From positions 8,928,001-8,992,000 of the forward strand of contig OZ199840.1 of the NCBI GenBank assembly GCA_964304625.1: a stretch of DNA of 64,000 bases, read 5' to 3'. Below the pieces are notes generated by a model. The model had not been told where the DNA came from. It did not search any database and worked only from the letters and a program-made list of their open reading frames with translations. Position numbers and translations under genes: made by a program. This DNA comes from Kudoa neothunni (taxonomy: Eukaryota; Cnidaria). Position 1 is the stretch's first letter. Every line of letters starts with the position of its first letter. Below, piece after piece: positions 50,737 to 63,720 of this stretch.

Positions 50737-51989
50737 ATACACTTCAAACCCTCCCTCTTAACTAGGACAACTATATTCATTGTGTGATTATTGTGTTTGT
50801 TGCTAAGATGTCAATATATTGCATTTAGTTCGCGGTAAAAAAAGTGATTCATTGTATCTGCGTGAATAGTAAATATTATTGAAGCATTATCGTTTGAATT
50901 AATACATTCTTACATCATGAATAAAATCATACAATAACTTTGTTAATTTATTTTTGTAATCTATTAATTTCTCTATATCTCTCATTATTAAAATATAGAT
51001 ATAATCAAAATCATATTAATTAAGTATTTAATTCTGCATTTTTAATTTTTTTACTAGTAACATTTAAACTATTTAAAAATCGGGTCATTCCTCAAACAAT
51101 ATTTCTTTAAATTAAGAAATTTACTATATAAGCTAATTAATTATTTGTTATTTGCGACTAAATAGATTAAAATTTCAATACATATTTGTTAAATCTCTTC
51201 ATTTATATGGAAAACGTTTGAAACAACTGCCATCAGAAACAGTCACAAGACTATTTTTTTATTTCTCGTTGAAATTGGCCATTCCAAATTCTCCAAATTC
51301 TTTAGAAATAATCATGTTTAATAAAAATATTGGTTTAACGATTATTTTAGAAGGTATATCAAAAAAGTTTTGAAAAAAAATCAAACCAAATTTTGGTTTT
51401 GCTAAATTTAATAGAAACACATATTAATATTGATATGCGTTAAATTATTAATTTTCAATTATCTGATATTTCGAACTGATTAAATTTTTTCGGGTTTAAA
51501 AGGAACAATTCTATTAATTGTTGATTCTCGAAGATATTTTTCTTATACAGTAAGTAACCAATTTCATGCACTTTTTAAAAATCTATTTAATTAGAATATT
51601 GATTCGTCCTCGTTGATATAATGTTTCTTATAATAATTCACACAAAATTTCTATAAAAATTATTTTAAAAAGTTGCTAAATAACGTAATTAAAAGTCACG
51701 TGATCGTCCAATTTCACGCATTTTTTTCTTGTTTATTATTTAATTAAGTCACTATTTAATCCCAAAAAACTCCTATAACTATACTTTTTGCCGTAAAAAA
51801 CAATATTACTTATTCTTATAAGAGTCTCCAATCTAATGGCCCAAAAACCGTCACTATATCACGTTTTAAAATATCTATTATCTCGATTCCTAATGGCATC
51901 CTAGAGATGAAAAATAAATTAACCAGAATCTTTAAATTTTTTTAAAATCTAAAAATAGAAATTATTTGCATAGAGGAAAATTTCCTTCT
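50737..51989. other. AT-rich spacer
   Basis: Nothing recognised. Confidence 0.5.
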
Positions 51990-52491
51990 ATTTTTTTGTT
52001 TATAAGGTAAAACTCCCGGCGCAACTTAGCAGCTTATTGCTTATTAGGTTGTGAAATTTTGGTTGGTTAGACCTCTTCTATCAACGCTGTAGGCATCGCA
52101 GGACGTAATATGAAACCACACCCCTTATCCTTATATCCTTATGTAGTAGTGTGGGACTTTAACTCATTAAACATCCTCGTCTAAGGGCGACCAACACCAA
52201 CCCACACCCTATCCCTTTAAAGACGTTGGTTGGCTCCGTAAGGCCTGCAAATTACTTGCCTTTCGATGTGTAAGGATCATTCAATAAAAATTTTTTTAAT
52301 TGTTTGAGTGTCCCCAAAATAAATTATTTATTGTATGTCATACATTTTTTATCGCGCAATAACGTGCTAAAATAAGAAAATACAGCTTAGAATAAAATCC
52401 AATAAAGGATAGGAATGAATCCGGGTGGGTTCGTCAAGCCCAAGGCCACCTAAATCGGAGCGCCATTAGTTTGCCTATTAAGGGTTAAATA
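51990..52491. other. GC-richer repeat-like segment
   Basis: Abruptly richer in GC than its surroundings (for example CTCCCGGCGCAACTTAG at 52012 and ACCAACACCAACCCACACCC near 52190). It ends at TTAAGGGTTAA (52477-52487); the reverse complement of that end, TTAACCCTTAATAGGCAAAC, matches the termini of the TTAA MITE family. Probably a composite of a partial MITE and another mobile element. Confidence 0.4.
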
Positions 52492-53626
52492 CAACACTAT
52501 ATATACATATAAATTACGTTAATTTAAACTTAATAATAAATAATGATAATTTAAGATTTGTATATCCATTTAGTAAAAACAGTTTAATACATTGTTCTTT
52601 TTAATTGTAATAAAGATAAATTCACCATAAAAATAAATTATTTCTCGATACCATAGAATAAATATTCTTAAAATATTTTCATAAATCTATTATGTAAAAA
52701 ATCGCATAAAATCATCTGAATTTGAGTAATTCAACATATAAAATAGTTTTGAATTCTTGAAAAAATATATAAATTAAAATATTTTGTTTAATTTTTAAAC
52801 TCTAAATTATCAAAATAAATAAATAATTATTCATTATAGCCGTTTTAAATATAAATAGATTCAAAATAGAATTTTATCAATAATTTAAAAAATTAATTAT
52901 TGAATAAAATAATGTATCGAATATCCCAGATACAAAATTAATCCCAAATTAATTGTGATAAATGCTTAGAAACAAACCTTGCTAGAATAGCTTTAAAAAA
53001 ATTCTCTAGGAGTATTCAAAGTATGTATCACTAATTAACCAATAAAAAAACTGTTTTCTAATGGCCTTAAAGAATTAACAATAAAGACAGCAAAATGTGT
53101 AACAGTAGAATATTCTATATGAATGAAAACGATTATCAAACTCTCAAATCATACAAACTTACGTGATATTAAATTTTTGTCACCGTTTACAAACATTATT
53201 CTAATATGAATTATGAATAGAGGTTTAATCGTTTAAGGTCGGCTGTTAATTTATGAAGGGTGTAAACTTCAAAAAATAAAACCAATAAATTTATAAAATC
53301 TAAGTAAAAAAGACACCTAATTCGAGATTTCAGCATTTAACACTATAGTGCGAGTTTATTTGGACAAATAATCAAAAAGATTAAGCCACCTTCATATGAA
53401 ATGACTTTTGGTTGCTAACTCAAACTCAATATTATTCACAAAATTACACTTTTCATAAGATATAATTCAAATCGTTTTGGCAGAAGCAAGTCTCAATTTT
53501 TTTTTAAATTAACGAAAAAAGAAATCGTAATATTTCGTTAATTATCTGAATCTTTTTAGCTCTAATTCTTGGGTTCGACAATTTAATACTTGGATTTTTA
53601 AACAGCTTCGATACTTATATCCAAAA
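52492..53626. other. AT-rich DNA upstream of the DHRS12-like gene
   Basis: No feature recognised; the end of this stretch must contain the DHRS12-like promoter. Confidence 0.45.
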
Positions 53627-55147
53627 ATGTGGTTTAAAGGTTATTGTGCAGTGAAATGGTTTTGGACAGGTTGGAACAATTATACCGGGCAAGGATTTGA
53701 GAAAAATTCCACTAATTTTTCGTCACTTGAGACAATACACACAACCAGCTTAGAAATTATAGTCACTGGTGCAAGTAGTGGCATAGGTAATCTCTTATGG
53801 CTGGAACTGATCTCACACCAGCATTGTTCTCAATACAATAACAATTTAACACCGATCTATTTGCGAATAGGGTACGCAGCAGTGAATAAATTGTCGCAAT
53901 TCCCGTTTCTTCGAATCCACATGATATGCAGTAACGAGAACAGGGGAAAAGAATCATTCCGTAAGCTCAAATCGAACGTACATTCATCATCGGAAATCTT
54001 TCTTCATATTGTGGATTTAACCGATATAAAAAGTGTCAAAAGGTTCGCTCAAGATTTCGTCTCAAGGAATATTTCTATTAACGTTTTGGTATGGGGATTC
54101 GTATGTGTGCGGTTTGAATTATCACTTGTAGATAAACAACGCTGGAATATTGCCAATCAAATACGAAACAATCAAGAATTCGGATATCGAATATAGCTTC
54201 GCGCTGAATGTACTCGGAGTGAAAGTTCTCACCGAGGGTTTATTACCGGTGCTGAAGCCCTCACTTCACCTCAGTTCTGCTCGGGTAATAACCGTGACAT
54301 CCGGTAAGCCGATTAAATTCTCCCGCTGGCAGCTGATCGCCGTTTGTAATGTAATTAATGTAATATAGGTGGTGCTCTAACCGAATGTCTTAACTACAAT
54401 GATCCCGCATTAATTTATTCAGTAAAAGAGACAATTCGAAATTTCGATGGTGTCGCTATGTACGCAAAGCAGAAACGACAACAAATCCATCTCACCGAAT
54501 ATTGGGCGGAAAAATATCCCTCAGTTCATTTCATGACAATGCATCCAGGTGAAAATCACCTACAAAAATTACGAGAGTTTTCCTGGACCCAAATAATTTT
54601 AATCACGGAATAATATATGATATATGCCTTTTAATTAATTTTGAATTAATATTTAAAAAATTTAGTTTTTAACACTAAGAATTCCCACTTTATACTAGTG
54701 TGTGTGTGTGTTAAATTATTTAAAATTCGTTGTCGACATTTTTACCTTTCACTTTAATCCATCGCAAAAGTATTTAAATACACACTGCATCGATCCAATT
54801 AAAATTATTCGGCCCTGTAGATGCTTCCATAAATTATTATTTTCTAAAACTCATTAAAATTTATGTATATCTAAAAATTTATAGGATGGGTGGACACACC
54901 TGGAGTCCAGAAATCAATTCCCGCCTTCTATAAATACATGAAACCCCGACTGAGAACACCGGAACAAGGTGCAGACACTATTGTCTATTTGACTCTCGAT
55001 CCTGATGTTGACAAAAACAACCGAGAGGGGCTTTTGTATTTTGATCGGCTGCCGGTAGACAAGGTAGTGTCGCCTCACCAAATCCCCACCAAAGAACAAA
55101 TAAAGATTTTCATTGATAACTTAAATGAGTTGCAAGAACGATTTTAG
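53627..55147 (+). CDS. DHRS12: DHRS12-like short-chain dehydrogenase/reductase
   Basis: Predicted 330-residue NAD(P)-dependent short-chain dehydrogenase of the DHRS12 (SDR40C) type. Exons: 53627-53786, 53871-54088, 54132-54303, 54369-54548, 54885-55147; introns 84, 43, 65 and 336 nt. The N-terminus (KWFWTGWNNYTGQGFEK) resembles the DHRS12 leader. The cofactor motif TGASSGIG is at residues 47-54, spliced at its last Gly. NNAG is at 128-131, TVTSGG with the candidate catalytic Ser at 183, and Y-x3-K at Tyr215/Lys219 (YAKQK). HPGWVDTPGV and LRTPEQGADTIVYL near the C-terminus are strongly DHRS12-like. The physiological substrate of DHRS12 is poorly known. The first intron has no stop and is a multiple of three, so its retention would insert 28 residues into the cofactor site. 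No neighbour suggests a pathway. Confidence 0.9.
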
Positions 55148-56037
55148 TTGTTAAAATTTGGTACACTCTTGAGTTTTGTACATATCTAATGCAATGTTTG
55201 TTGTTTTTAGCGCATATAACAATTTATATTGAGAAAACAATTTCACTTAATCCCCTCTGGGCGAAGAAAAAAGTGCATCGAGTTTCATGCGTGCACGATT
55301 ATTTCAGAAAAATTTGGCATTTAATAATGATTAAGTTGCGTTTAAAATACCAATTAACTATGTATTAATTTTTGAAAGATAATTAAACTCGAAAGGCGTG
55401 TTAATAGCAAAAAAACTATTTTTTTAGTAACCTATGAAATACTTACCTTGTTGTTATTGGCAGAATAAGACAGTTTCATCTATATTGTAAATACCATTTT
55501 CAGAGTATATGTTGAAAAATGTTGTGATTTTATTGTACCACTCTGAAGTTATTAAATTACTTTTGCTGAAAGATTCGTTGGAGTTTTTATTATGATAATA
55601 TATTTCATCATTTGTTGGTTTATTTGGTAGATTATTATTAGGACAAAATGTTAAGCTATAATTTATATTATTTTGTCGTGTTAAACCTGTTAAAGGTCGT
55701 GAATTGGAAATTCATTAAATTCTTATATTTTAGTTTATTTGTGGTAAATAACCTTATATATTCAATGCGTGATATTTTTTTAAAAATAATGTTATCCCTT
55801 ACAAATCATGTAACTATTTTATTTTTCATTTTATTCAGATATTACCGTAATTATAAATGTAACAGTTTTTTAATCTTGGTTTATTAACCATTTTCTCGTT
55901 ATCAGTTTTATTAAATCATTATTTCAATATATAAATTAATTAAGTTAATTGTTAACATTTTGTTGGATTTATTACGCGAATATAAACACCGTTAAATAAT
56001 TTCAATAATATTTATTTATGTTTTCAAAAAGATTGTT
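55148..56037. other. AT-rich spacer
   Basis: Downstream flank of the DHRS12-like gene. A short GC-richer patch follows TTAA at 55249-55300; otherwise nothing was seen. Confidence 0.5.
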
Positions 56038-57150
56038 TTATAGTTGGAACTTATTTCCATATATTGAACGGAACCATTCCTCCTGTAAATAGCCCCCAAT
56101 TTCGGTGTCATTTACTCTTCTTTTAATTCGCAATATTTCAAGTTTCAACTGATCCCAGCAGGATTCTATTGTATTTGAGTGCTTACCATTAATGCAGCAG
56201 CCAAATGGATGATTAACATCAGTATGATTGTAACCCAATTTATTCAATTTTTGATAGGCTTTCCATTCGTCACTATACATCGTAGTACCCTTGATAACTT
56301 CGTTTTGAATTTTAGGAAGTAATGTTTCCTTATTCCTTCTTTCAACCTAAAAATATCTGACCTCCTTAAATTATCTTTTTCCGTGGCTATCGACAGAGCA
56401 TAAGCATAGGCCAAAAACCCACGGGCCATCAATCCTATTAGCGTATTTTTCGCGATGCCAACAAAGGGCTAATTAATTTTTAGAGAGTAAGATTAAAAAC
56501 ATATATACATATGCCCTCCTTGGATAATTCATCATCATTTGGTTGATATTCACTAGTACCGCTATTTAACTAAAAATAGTCTAGTTAACCTTTTCACATG
56601 TAATACTCGAAACATCGGCGATATGAGAAAAGATTTCCTTATTTACAGAATACTTCCATGTATCTCCTTTAAGATATTTGCCTCTGTTATTTTTTCGTTA
56701 CCCGTGAAGCAAGCTTTCGTCGATTTTAACTACAAATCCTTCTCTATTAAACAGTCTCCTATCCTTAAAAGCGCTCGAACAAATATATCGTACATTTTTA
56801 ACCAGTTTATCCCCGTTATTTTGGATATATGTACCAATAAGCATGTGGATTCTATTGTATTATTCATATGCCAATTATAAATTATCTTCTTTATCTGTTT
56901 TACTGTTATTACTTATTGAAAAAGTATAAAATCGAATTATTTTATTACTTCTATATACATAAATAGTCTGGTATTTATCACTGCCAATAGAAAAATAATC
57001 CCCACTAATAATGGTTTCTCCTCTATTGTTTCGTCTGGAAACATAAAACAAATTGTAACATCTACAATTTCTATATTTCGTTAGAATTTTATTAATGAGT
57101 TTTTTCGAACAAAGAAAATAAAATAGAAGATCGCTATTAATAATCAACAC
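56038..57150 (-). mobile_element. broken Merlin/IS1595-type transposase
   Basis: Reading from 57150 down, the minus strand shows in order: a Cys-containing N-terminal block (CRCYNLFYVSRRN), a catalytic block around 56690-56740 (VVKIDESLLHG, followed by KNNRGKYL), and a well-kept C-terminal block (56038-56330). The last contains KGTTMYSDEWKAY, VNHPFGCC, and HSNTIESCWDQLK with YLQEEWFRS. This is the motif order of ISXO2/IS1595 DDE proteins, called Merlin in eukaryotes. Stops and frame changes lie between the blocks, so the copy is dead. Terminal inverted repeats were not identified; the limits are those of the coding remnant. Confidence 0.75.
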
Positions 57151-58607
57151 AAAAAGCTCTCACTACACTCTAACTTTATCTCAAACAATGAAATAATAAA
57201 ATATGATAATATTTAAAATTATTAACCCTAAATAACAGTTTAAAAGTCTAAATTACGAAGTTCTATCGAATTAAATGTAAGTTAAAAAGGTGCACGAATT
57301 AATTCACTGAGAGGAAAGTCACCGCTGTTCCAAATACACATAATGAGGATTAAGGTCAAATTTTGAGAAAATTGTAGAATTGTAAATTTCAAAAAAATTT
57401 ACAGCTTCTCTTTTTTTTTAAATCTAATAATAACGATCTGTAAAAAATCGTAAAAAATGAGAACGCTATGAGGTCAAATTTTCGTAGCCGTATATTATAC
57501 CATTACCATATCGAGTCTTATAGTTTAATTCAATTTAATTCTATAGATTATAGTGAAACTTTTTCCCTTAGAAATTCCTAATGGGTTTTAATTTATTTTG
57601 TATTTTTCGAATGCCCTAAATAATTGCACGCATAATTTATTGTGTATCTTTTATTTTGATATGGTTTACTAATTTGATTATTCATAATTTAGTTATTTGA
57701 AGAATAAAGCTGTTCATTACGACTATTAAATGGGTCCAAAATATTATTTTAAAACTACTCTGTAACGTTCTAGACGGTAAATTTTGTAGAATACAACGAA
57801 AAAGTTAAATCATATTTTTGAGTATCGAGATTCCACTTATTGTAATAATTACACAATGAATTATCGCAAGCAATCGATACATTTGTTGAAGAATGAATTA
57901 ATTAAACGGTATGACAAATTGGGATATATTGAATACTAAATGGCATTCTCTCCTAAAACCAACATAACAGGTGCTTTCTTTGAATAAGCCTAATTTATAA
58001 GAAATTAATCCAAAAGAATGCTTATATCCACGTTGTAGAATAAATTATGAATTTTTATTTGGAAATATCTTATTTTATATTTAATTTGTAATTCTATCCA
58101 ATAAAAGGAATGAACTTAAATGGAATCATTGAGTATTTTCCCTAACTAAAAAAAGTCATACATCTACTTAAATATAAATGTTAAATGCATTAATTAAACT
58201 AAAATTAATTATTTTATGTCTGAAAATATTTACAACTATGTTGTTAAGATGATTTTTTCGGTTAGATTTGTAGGTAAGCTTTATAGGCACAAGCAAATTA
58301 TTATATCTCAGTCAATCAAAAAAAGTTATATTTATTGAGATAAAATAATGAATTTTTTAAAATTTTTAAATTATTTAACTGTAAGTATAACTAAATATAT
58401 ATAATTGTAACACGCATGATATCATGGCAAAATATAAATCATAGATAAATCGATTTAATTGATGGATTATTGGTGAAAATTTAATATAATAATAACTAGA
58501 ATATAAGCCGAATTTATAATCCTTTACATACATATATTTTAATCCGATGAGGTTTTTATTTTTATATTGAACGACTACCATCGGTTTTTTATATTACAGA
58601 AAATACG
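57151..58607. other. AT-rich spacer
   Basis: No gene or repeat recognised; it includes the promoter region of the FN3-like gene, where no distinct element stands out. Confidence 0.5.
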
Positions 58608-61527
58608 ATGAAAGGTTTGGTCCTTATCCTAGGCATTTATACTGTCCTTTTTTGTAAATGCATTAATTTGGAATATTGTTGTAAATATTATATAGACCAA
58701 CTAACTCCTATCTATACACAAGAAGCCGAGCAAAGTCCTGCTGCTAATACAAACTCACTGACTTATAAACTTGTGAACGAGATAGAGAATAGTGTAAATA
58801 AATTGAAAGTTAATTTAATACTAAGAGGCAATGAATACACTGCTCCCAAAAAATGCTACATTAAAAAGTCTAATGACCAAAATAGTAATTTGGAAGATAT
58901 TAGTACATGCACCAATGGTGAGGCAAATAATGAAAACAAATGTGTTAGACCTTGTAATGGAGAAGACAATAAATTAGAATTTGACAAGTTTTCCCCAAGA
59001 ACCAAGTATGTTGTTGTTTTCACCGATGAAAATACTAGTGCAGCCAAGATAAAGACTAATGGTGGGGCTGTTTTTGGGCTTGAATTGCGTAATTAAATGT
59101 TATGAAATGGTATACATATTTGATTTAGCACTATTGGTGAATCCACAAGTTACCATAACCACACATGAACGTAAATTGAAATTGAGTACAATTACATGTA
59201 AACAAGTTAAATGCCCTATATTTTACAAGAATGTGAAATATGCAGATGGAGCAGCAGTGCAGGGTTGTGTCAATCCAACTAATGTAAATGAGGTTGAGTT
59301 TGATTTAATGATTCCTCACTATGAAATGAGATGTGATAATTATCCCAGTTTCTTTTACAAACTTCAAAATAATTATACTTTATCAACCTTTGATGTTTAT
59401 AAACCACAATATTATATTACTTATAGTTCAACTCAAAAAGATAAATATTTATTAAAATTCACAAATAAATTCTCTTTTGAAATATGCCGCTTCAGTATAA
59501 GAGACCACACAACAGCAATTACCGAAAACAGCACAAATGATTATAAATCGAACTGTGGTTCCGAAAATAAGGATTGTTATGCACCTTGTAATAATGTGGA
59601 ACTTGTGTTTAAACCTTCTAAATCAGTTGTTCAAATACTGATTCAAACAAGATATGCATCATTGGCAAAAACTGGAACAAAATATTTCGGATATATTCAG
59701 GATAAATTGGGTAGTTTTGTTAAATTACAACTCTATTAATCTCCTCATAGTTGTCACAGAAACTACTGCTGCTGGAACATTATTATCAGATTTTACACCT
59801 ACTGGAGTTACTTTAAATATTAATTTGTTTAAGCCAGATGAGGATGTTAAATTTGCATCTTGCACTGTAACTTATTACGAAGCAGATAAACCTTTACCTA
59901 CTAATCTTGTAAGTGTCAAATGTAGTGTTGGCGCCACACCAGTATGCGACACTGGCTGTACCACTGCTTTAACAATTAAGCAACTCGGTAATGGTAAACC
60001 TTATATTCTTGAAATCACAGCACAAAAACAAGGTAGTTCATCTGAAAATTTTAAAGAGCATATATTTATTCGTACAGGTATAAAATTTATGTAATATATT
60101 GTTTCATAAACTGTTTATACGTATAGAAAAGAGTGCATCATTATCCTTTTCGGAAACAAAACCAACAATAACAGAAACAACTACATCAATAACGGCGGTA
60201 GATGGTACTGGTGATCGTGTCAAAACAGACCACACTTGTGCTTATTATATAAGCCCTCGCGGGAAGGATGTTTACGTGTGTGCGATGTGCCAGGATAGTT
60301 ATCCATGCAGAGGTTATTGTAAAGATACTCAAAATATTGTAGGTTTAAAACCTGGAACTGAATACGATCTAAAGGTTGTGGCACATAGTGATTATGGATA
60401 CAAAGTTCATGAAATAAAAACAGGTAGTCAAATATTTGAGATAAAAATAAATAATTTTGTTTATAGCGATGTCAACACTCACACTCCAGTCACAATTTCT
60501 GGACAAAGGCTTTAAATTGATAGGTGCATTATCTACCCCAGATCCTACAGCAGTTTGTCATTACAAAGTTCAGGTCAAGAAAGGAGAAAAATTTGAATTA
60601 GTTCATGAATGCCCAGCAGCTCCTCAATCAACAAATAAAAGGAATCCCCGCAATAAATCCGCATCTAAAATACTAATAGCTAGATCAGCCGAAGGACAAC
60701 AACCAAAGGATGCGACATCTTCTAATAGAAAGAAAACGATTCCATCGTGCACCCAACCGCCTTTATGCACAAATATAATATTCCATGAAGGATACGAAGC
60801 AGAAAAGGAATATCGAGTTTTAGTGACAGCCGTTGGCAGGTCTGAGGAAACTTCCATTGATATATCTATATGTAATAAATTTCATGATTTTAAATTAATA
60901 TATAATACTTTTTTATTCAATAAATTTTCAACGTTAAAATTTAAGATTAATTCGTTGTTTAGATCCGATACCTACGGCCACCACAGACATTACCAAACAA
61001 TTGATTTCGGTGATTACGCGAGACGAGAGATCCTTACATGTGATGACTACTCTACCCAGTGGTGTAGAGGAAACTTCATTATGCAAATGGGAATTAAGAG
61101 ATTGGGCAGACCTTTCTAAACCAATTGTTAAAAAATGTATGAATATTGGCGATGAAGGTTGTTCCGTGTTTCCTCCTTGTAAGGAATTCACAATTGAGAA
61201 TGTTGATGACACAACCAATTACCGCTTGGTTTTATTTCACAGCACACATAGCTATATTTCTGGTTCGGCTGAAATCAAACAAGGTAATGCGTAATTATTG
61301 TAAAATAATTTAAAATAATTTATTTAGGGGAAAAATCAAATAAATCGACGTAAACTATGATATTAAAATATTTTTTATATTTGTTTTAGGTCGAAAAATA
61401 CAATGTACCTAATTATAAATGTATTACATTAATTGTTTATTAAAGAATTGTTGCTGTGATTGTTCCAGTATTGATCATTATTCTTGGTGCTGGATTCTAC
61501 TTTGGATATTGGAAAAATAAAAGTTAA
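58608..61527 (+). CDS. type I membrane protein with seven FN3-like repeats
   Basis: Predicted 829-residue surface protein. Exons: 58608-58653, 58696-59088, 59129-59710, 59751-60077, 60127-60423, 60467-60871, 60963-61283, 61328-61349, 61390-61404, 61446-61527; introns 40-49 nt except the 91-nt sixth. The coding length is a multiple of three. Exon 1 encodes a signal peptide. Exons 2-7 encode seven repeats of about 100 residues (exon 3 holds two) and, apart from the last boundary, are phase 1-1. Each repeat has about four cysteines followed by a fibronectin III-like strand motif, clearest as GLKPGTEYDLKVVA in the fifth. Micro-exons of 22 and 15 nt form a Lys/Ser/Asn-rich stalk. The last exon encodes a transmembrane helix (about residues 803-822, IVAVIVPVLIIILGAGFY) and a six-residue tail, YWKNKS when counted from the helix end. 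Probably a receptor or adhesion protein, but the cysteine pattern is not of any family I recognise. Confidence 0.8.
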
Positions 61528-63054
61528 ATTCTTATTTTTAAAAAAACGATTTCTTGACTAACCAACAACCAATCATACAATAAACAAAATTATTAATTTA
61601 TATTTTTATTTATTTACTTATAACTTTATAATATCGATTTTATGCGTATTTATGGCTATTAAAATGTGTAATCAATTTTATTAACTTTTTAAAATTTGTA
61701 GAATATTTCTTGAATTTTAAGTTGATCCGAATTGAAGTAAGGAGGGAAATACCTATAATGTCACCGATTAACCACTTTACATAGTTTTTGAACGGGTGTC
61801 ATTTATTGAGTGAATTTTTTATTCTCAATATCTGATAAAATTAGATTAACGCTCATCAATTCTTCTCCCATATTATCATAAATGGATAAAACACAGTGAT
61901 TAACAGATCAATTTGGGTCAATCTGAGAGAAATAAACGCATAAATTAACTTTTTTTTAAATTATCAGATTTACAAGTAAAAGTCGTGCGTTTGTTATACC
62001 CTAAAGTTTCACATAAATAAATGTTGAAAAAAAAGTTTTTTTGTATATTTTAATCCAATATAAAATATTATGAATATCGAATTGTTTAAAAATTCACTGA
62101 CATTATTAATTGATATAGTCCCTTAATATTTAAAATGTATTTTTTAATTTATTTGTATTTTTAGGAAGTATAACATTAAATAAAATTTCAAAATATGGAA
62201 TATTTAAACGAGAAAAAGGCAGAACATTCATTTGAATCCTTTTAGGTGAATAATTTAAAATTATTTATAAACTCTAATGTTTATTTTAATAAATTTGCGT
62301 ACAGACAATCAAAAAACTACCAATTTTTCATAAATTTATAGTACGATGCATAAAAATCTGCCAATCCTTATAACGCATTGAGTAATAAATGGACAAATAT
62401 ATTGACGTTAAACATAGATTCTTTAGCGTTAATATTAGTCAAGCGAGTAGGGAGTTAATTCTCGCTAATGTCTTATTATATCAAAGTAGACCTAAATATC
62501 ATATACATCTGGTTCAAAAGTAAATGAAACCAAATTTATGAATATTAACCAAAAAAATAGGTAGTATAAATATAATGGACTATTTTTCTTTAAATTGTAT
62601 CAAAGAATGTGTCAGCGAATAATTTCTATTTTTATCTTAAGGCATATATTTCAGTTGTGAAAAAATAATGGTGTTTTTACAAACTTTATAACCCTTTTAG
62701 AACCAAACCTGCAAAAATTTAAAGAAATCAATGGCTAATTTTTGGAGTATCATAAACCATCATGAAATTAAATTCCTTTTTGTACTTTTCATTGGACAAG
62801 TATATTATAAAACAGTGATATGACTGATAAACAAAAATTGCTGGCGCGAAATTCCCACCTAGTATAGGGTAGGATAATTTTATCTTAAAAAGTGCAACAA
62901 ATATACTAATCCTTCAAACTAACCAATAGAATCGAATCGAATCGAGTAATTATTTGAAGTACCATACAACGATTGTGTTTAGCAAAATAAAAATCATGAT
63001 AATTTCAAGAAAGGGGTATACCAACCTTGGCGTCCCCTTAATAATTTTGCGAAT
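61528..63054. other. AT-rich spacer
   Basis: Nothing recognised beyond low complexity; ATCGAATCGAATCGAG near 62930 is a short tandem repeat. Confidence 0.5.
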
Positions 63055-63720
63055 TGCAACCCTCGCTAAATAATTTACGATCAGCATCATATATTTCTTC
63101 ATTTACCCCTTGTTTAAATTCCCTTAATAGCGTCGCCAAGCGTTATTTACTGTCGAAGGATTTTATAACGTCGAATTATGGCCCACTTAATAAATATCAA
63201 CCCTCCTAACCTAACTAACTAGTTTAAACTATAGCACAACCATCTCTTTTGAATTTAATCACTGAAAATTCGAATAAGCGTACGATTCCAAAGAAAACTA
63301 AGGACAGAGATCCCGCATTAAAAAGTTTTAATCTATCCGATTATAATATGCATTACCAAATCTCTATTAAAGGTTTTAAATAAAATCTTTTTGTTATATT
63401 TAACAGAATTAATAGAACTTTCAAAGTATGCCTATCAAGTAGAATACGTTAAACTACAACTGCCCCAACAAACGCACCTAAATTTAATACAAAGATAGCA
63501 GAAAATGTGTAATAGAAACATGGGAGATCATATAAGAGAGTATGTCAATTTTTACTCTCACACCATGGAATAGCACAAATAGCATAAATTGCATAAGCAG
63601 GAGTTAATCCTTTTGTTGAAATTCTGTAATCCGTTTAAGAAATTTAAATCGAAAAAATCATTATTTTCTCAATATTTATTTAGCATTAAATGATGTAAAA
63701 AGCACTTGTATATTTTTTTC
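63055..63720 (+). repeat. dispersed repeat, copy 2
   Basis: Direct-orientation relative of 45035-45850, with matching blocks GATCAGCATCATAT, GTCGAATTATGGCCCA, TTGAATTTAATCACTGAAA, ATTAATAGAACTTT and GTTAATCCTTTTGTTGA in the same order. Lacks the (AT)n insertion of copy 1. Confidence 0.65.
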
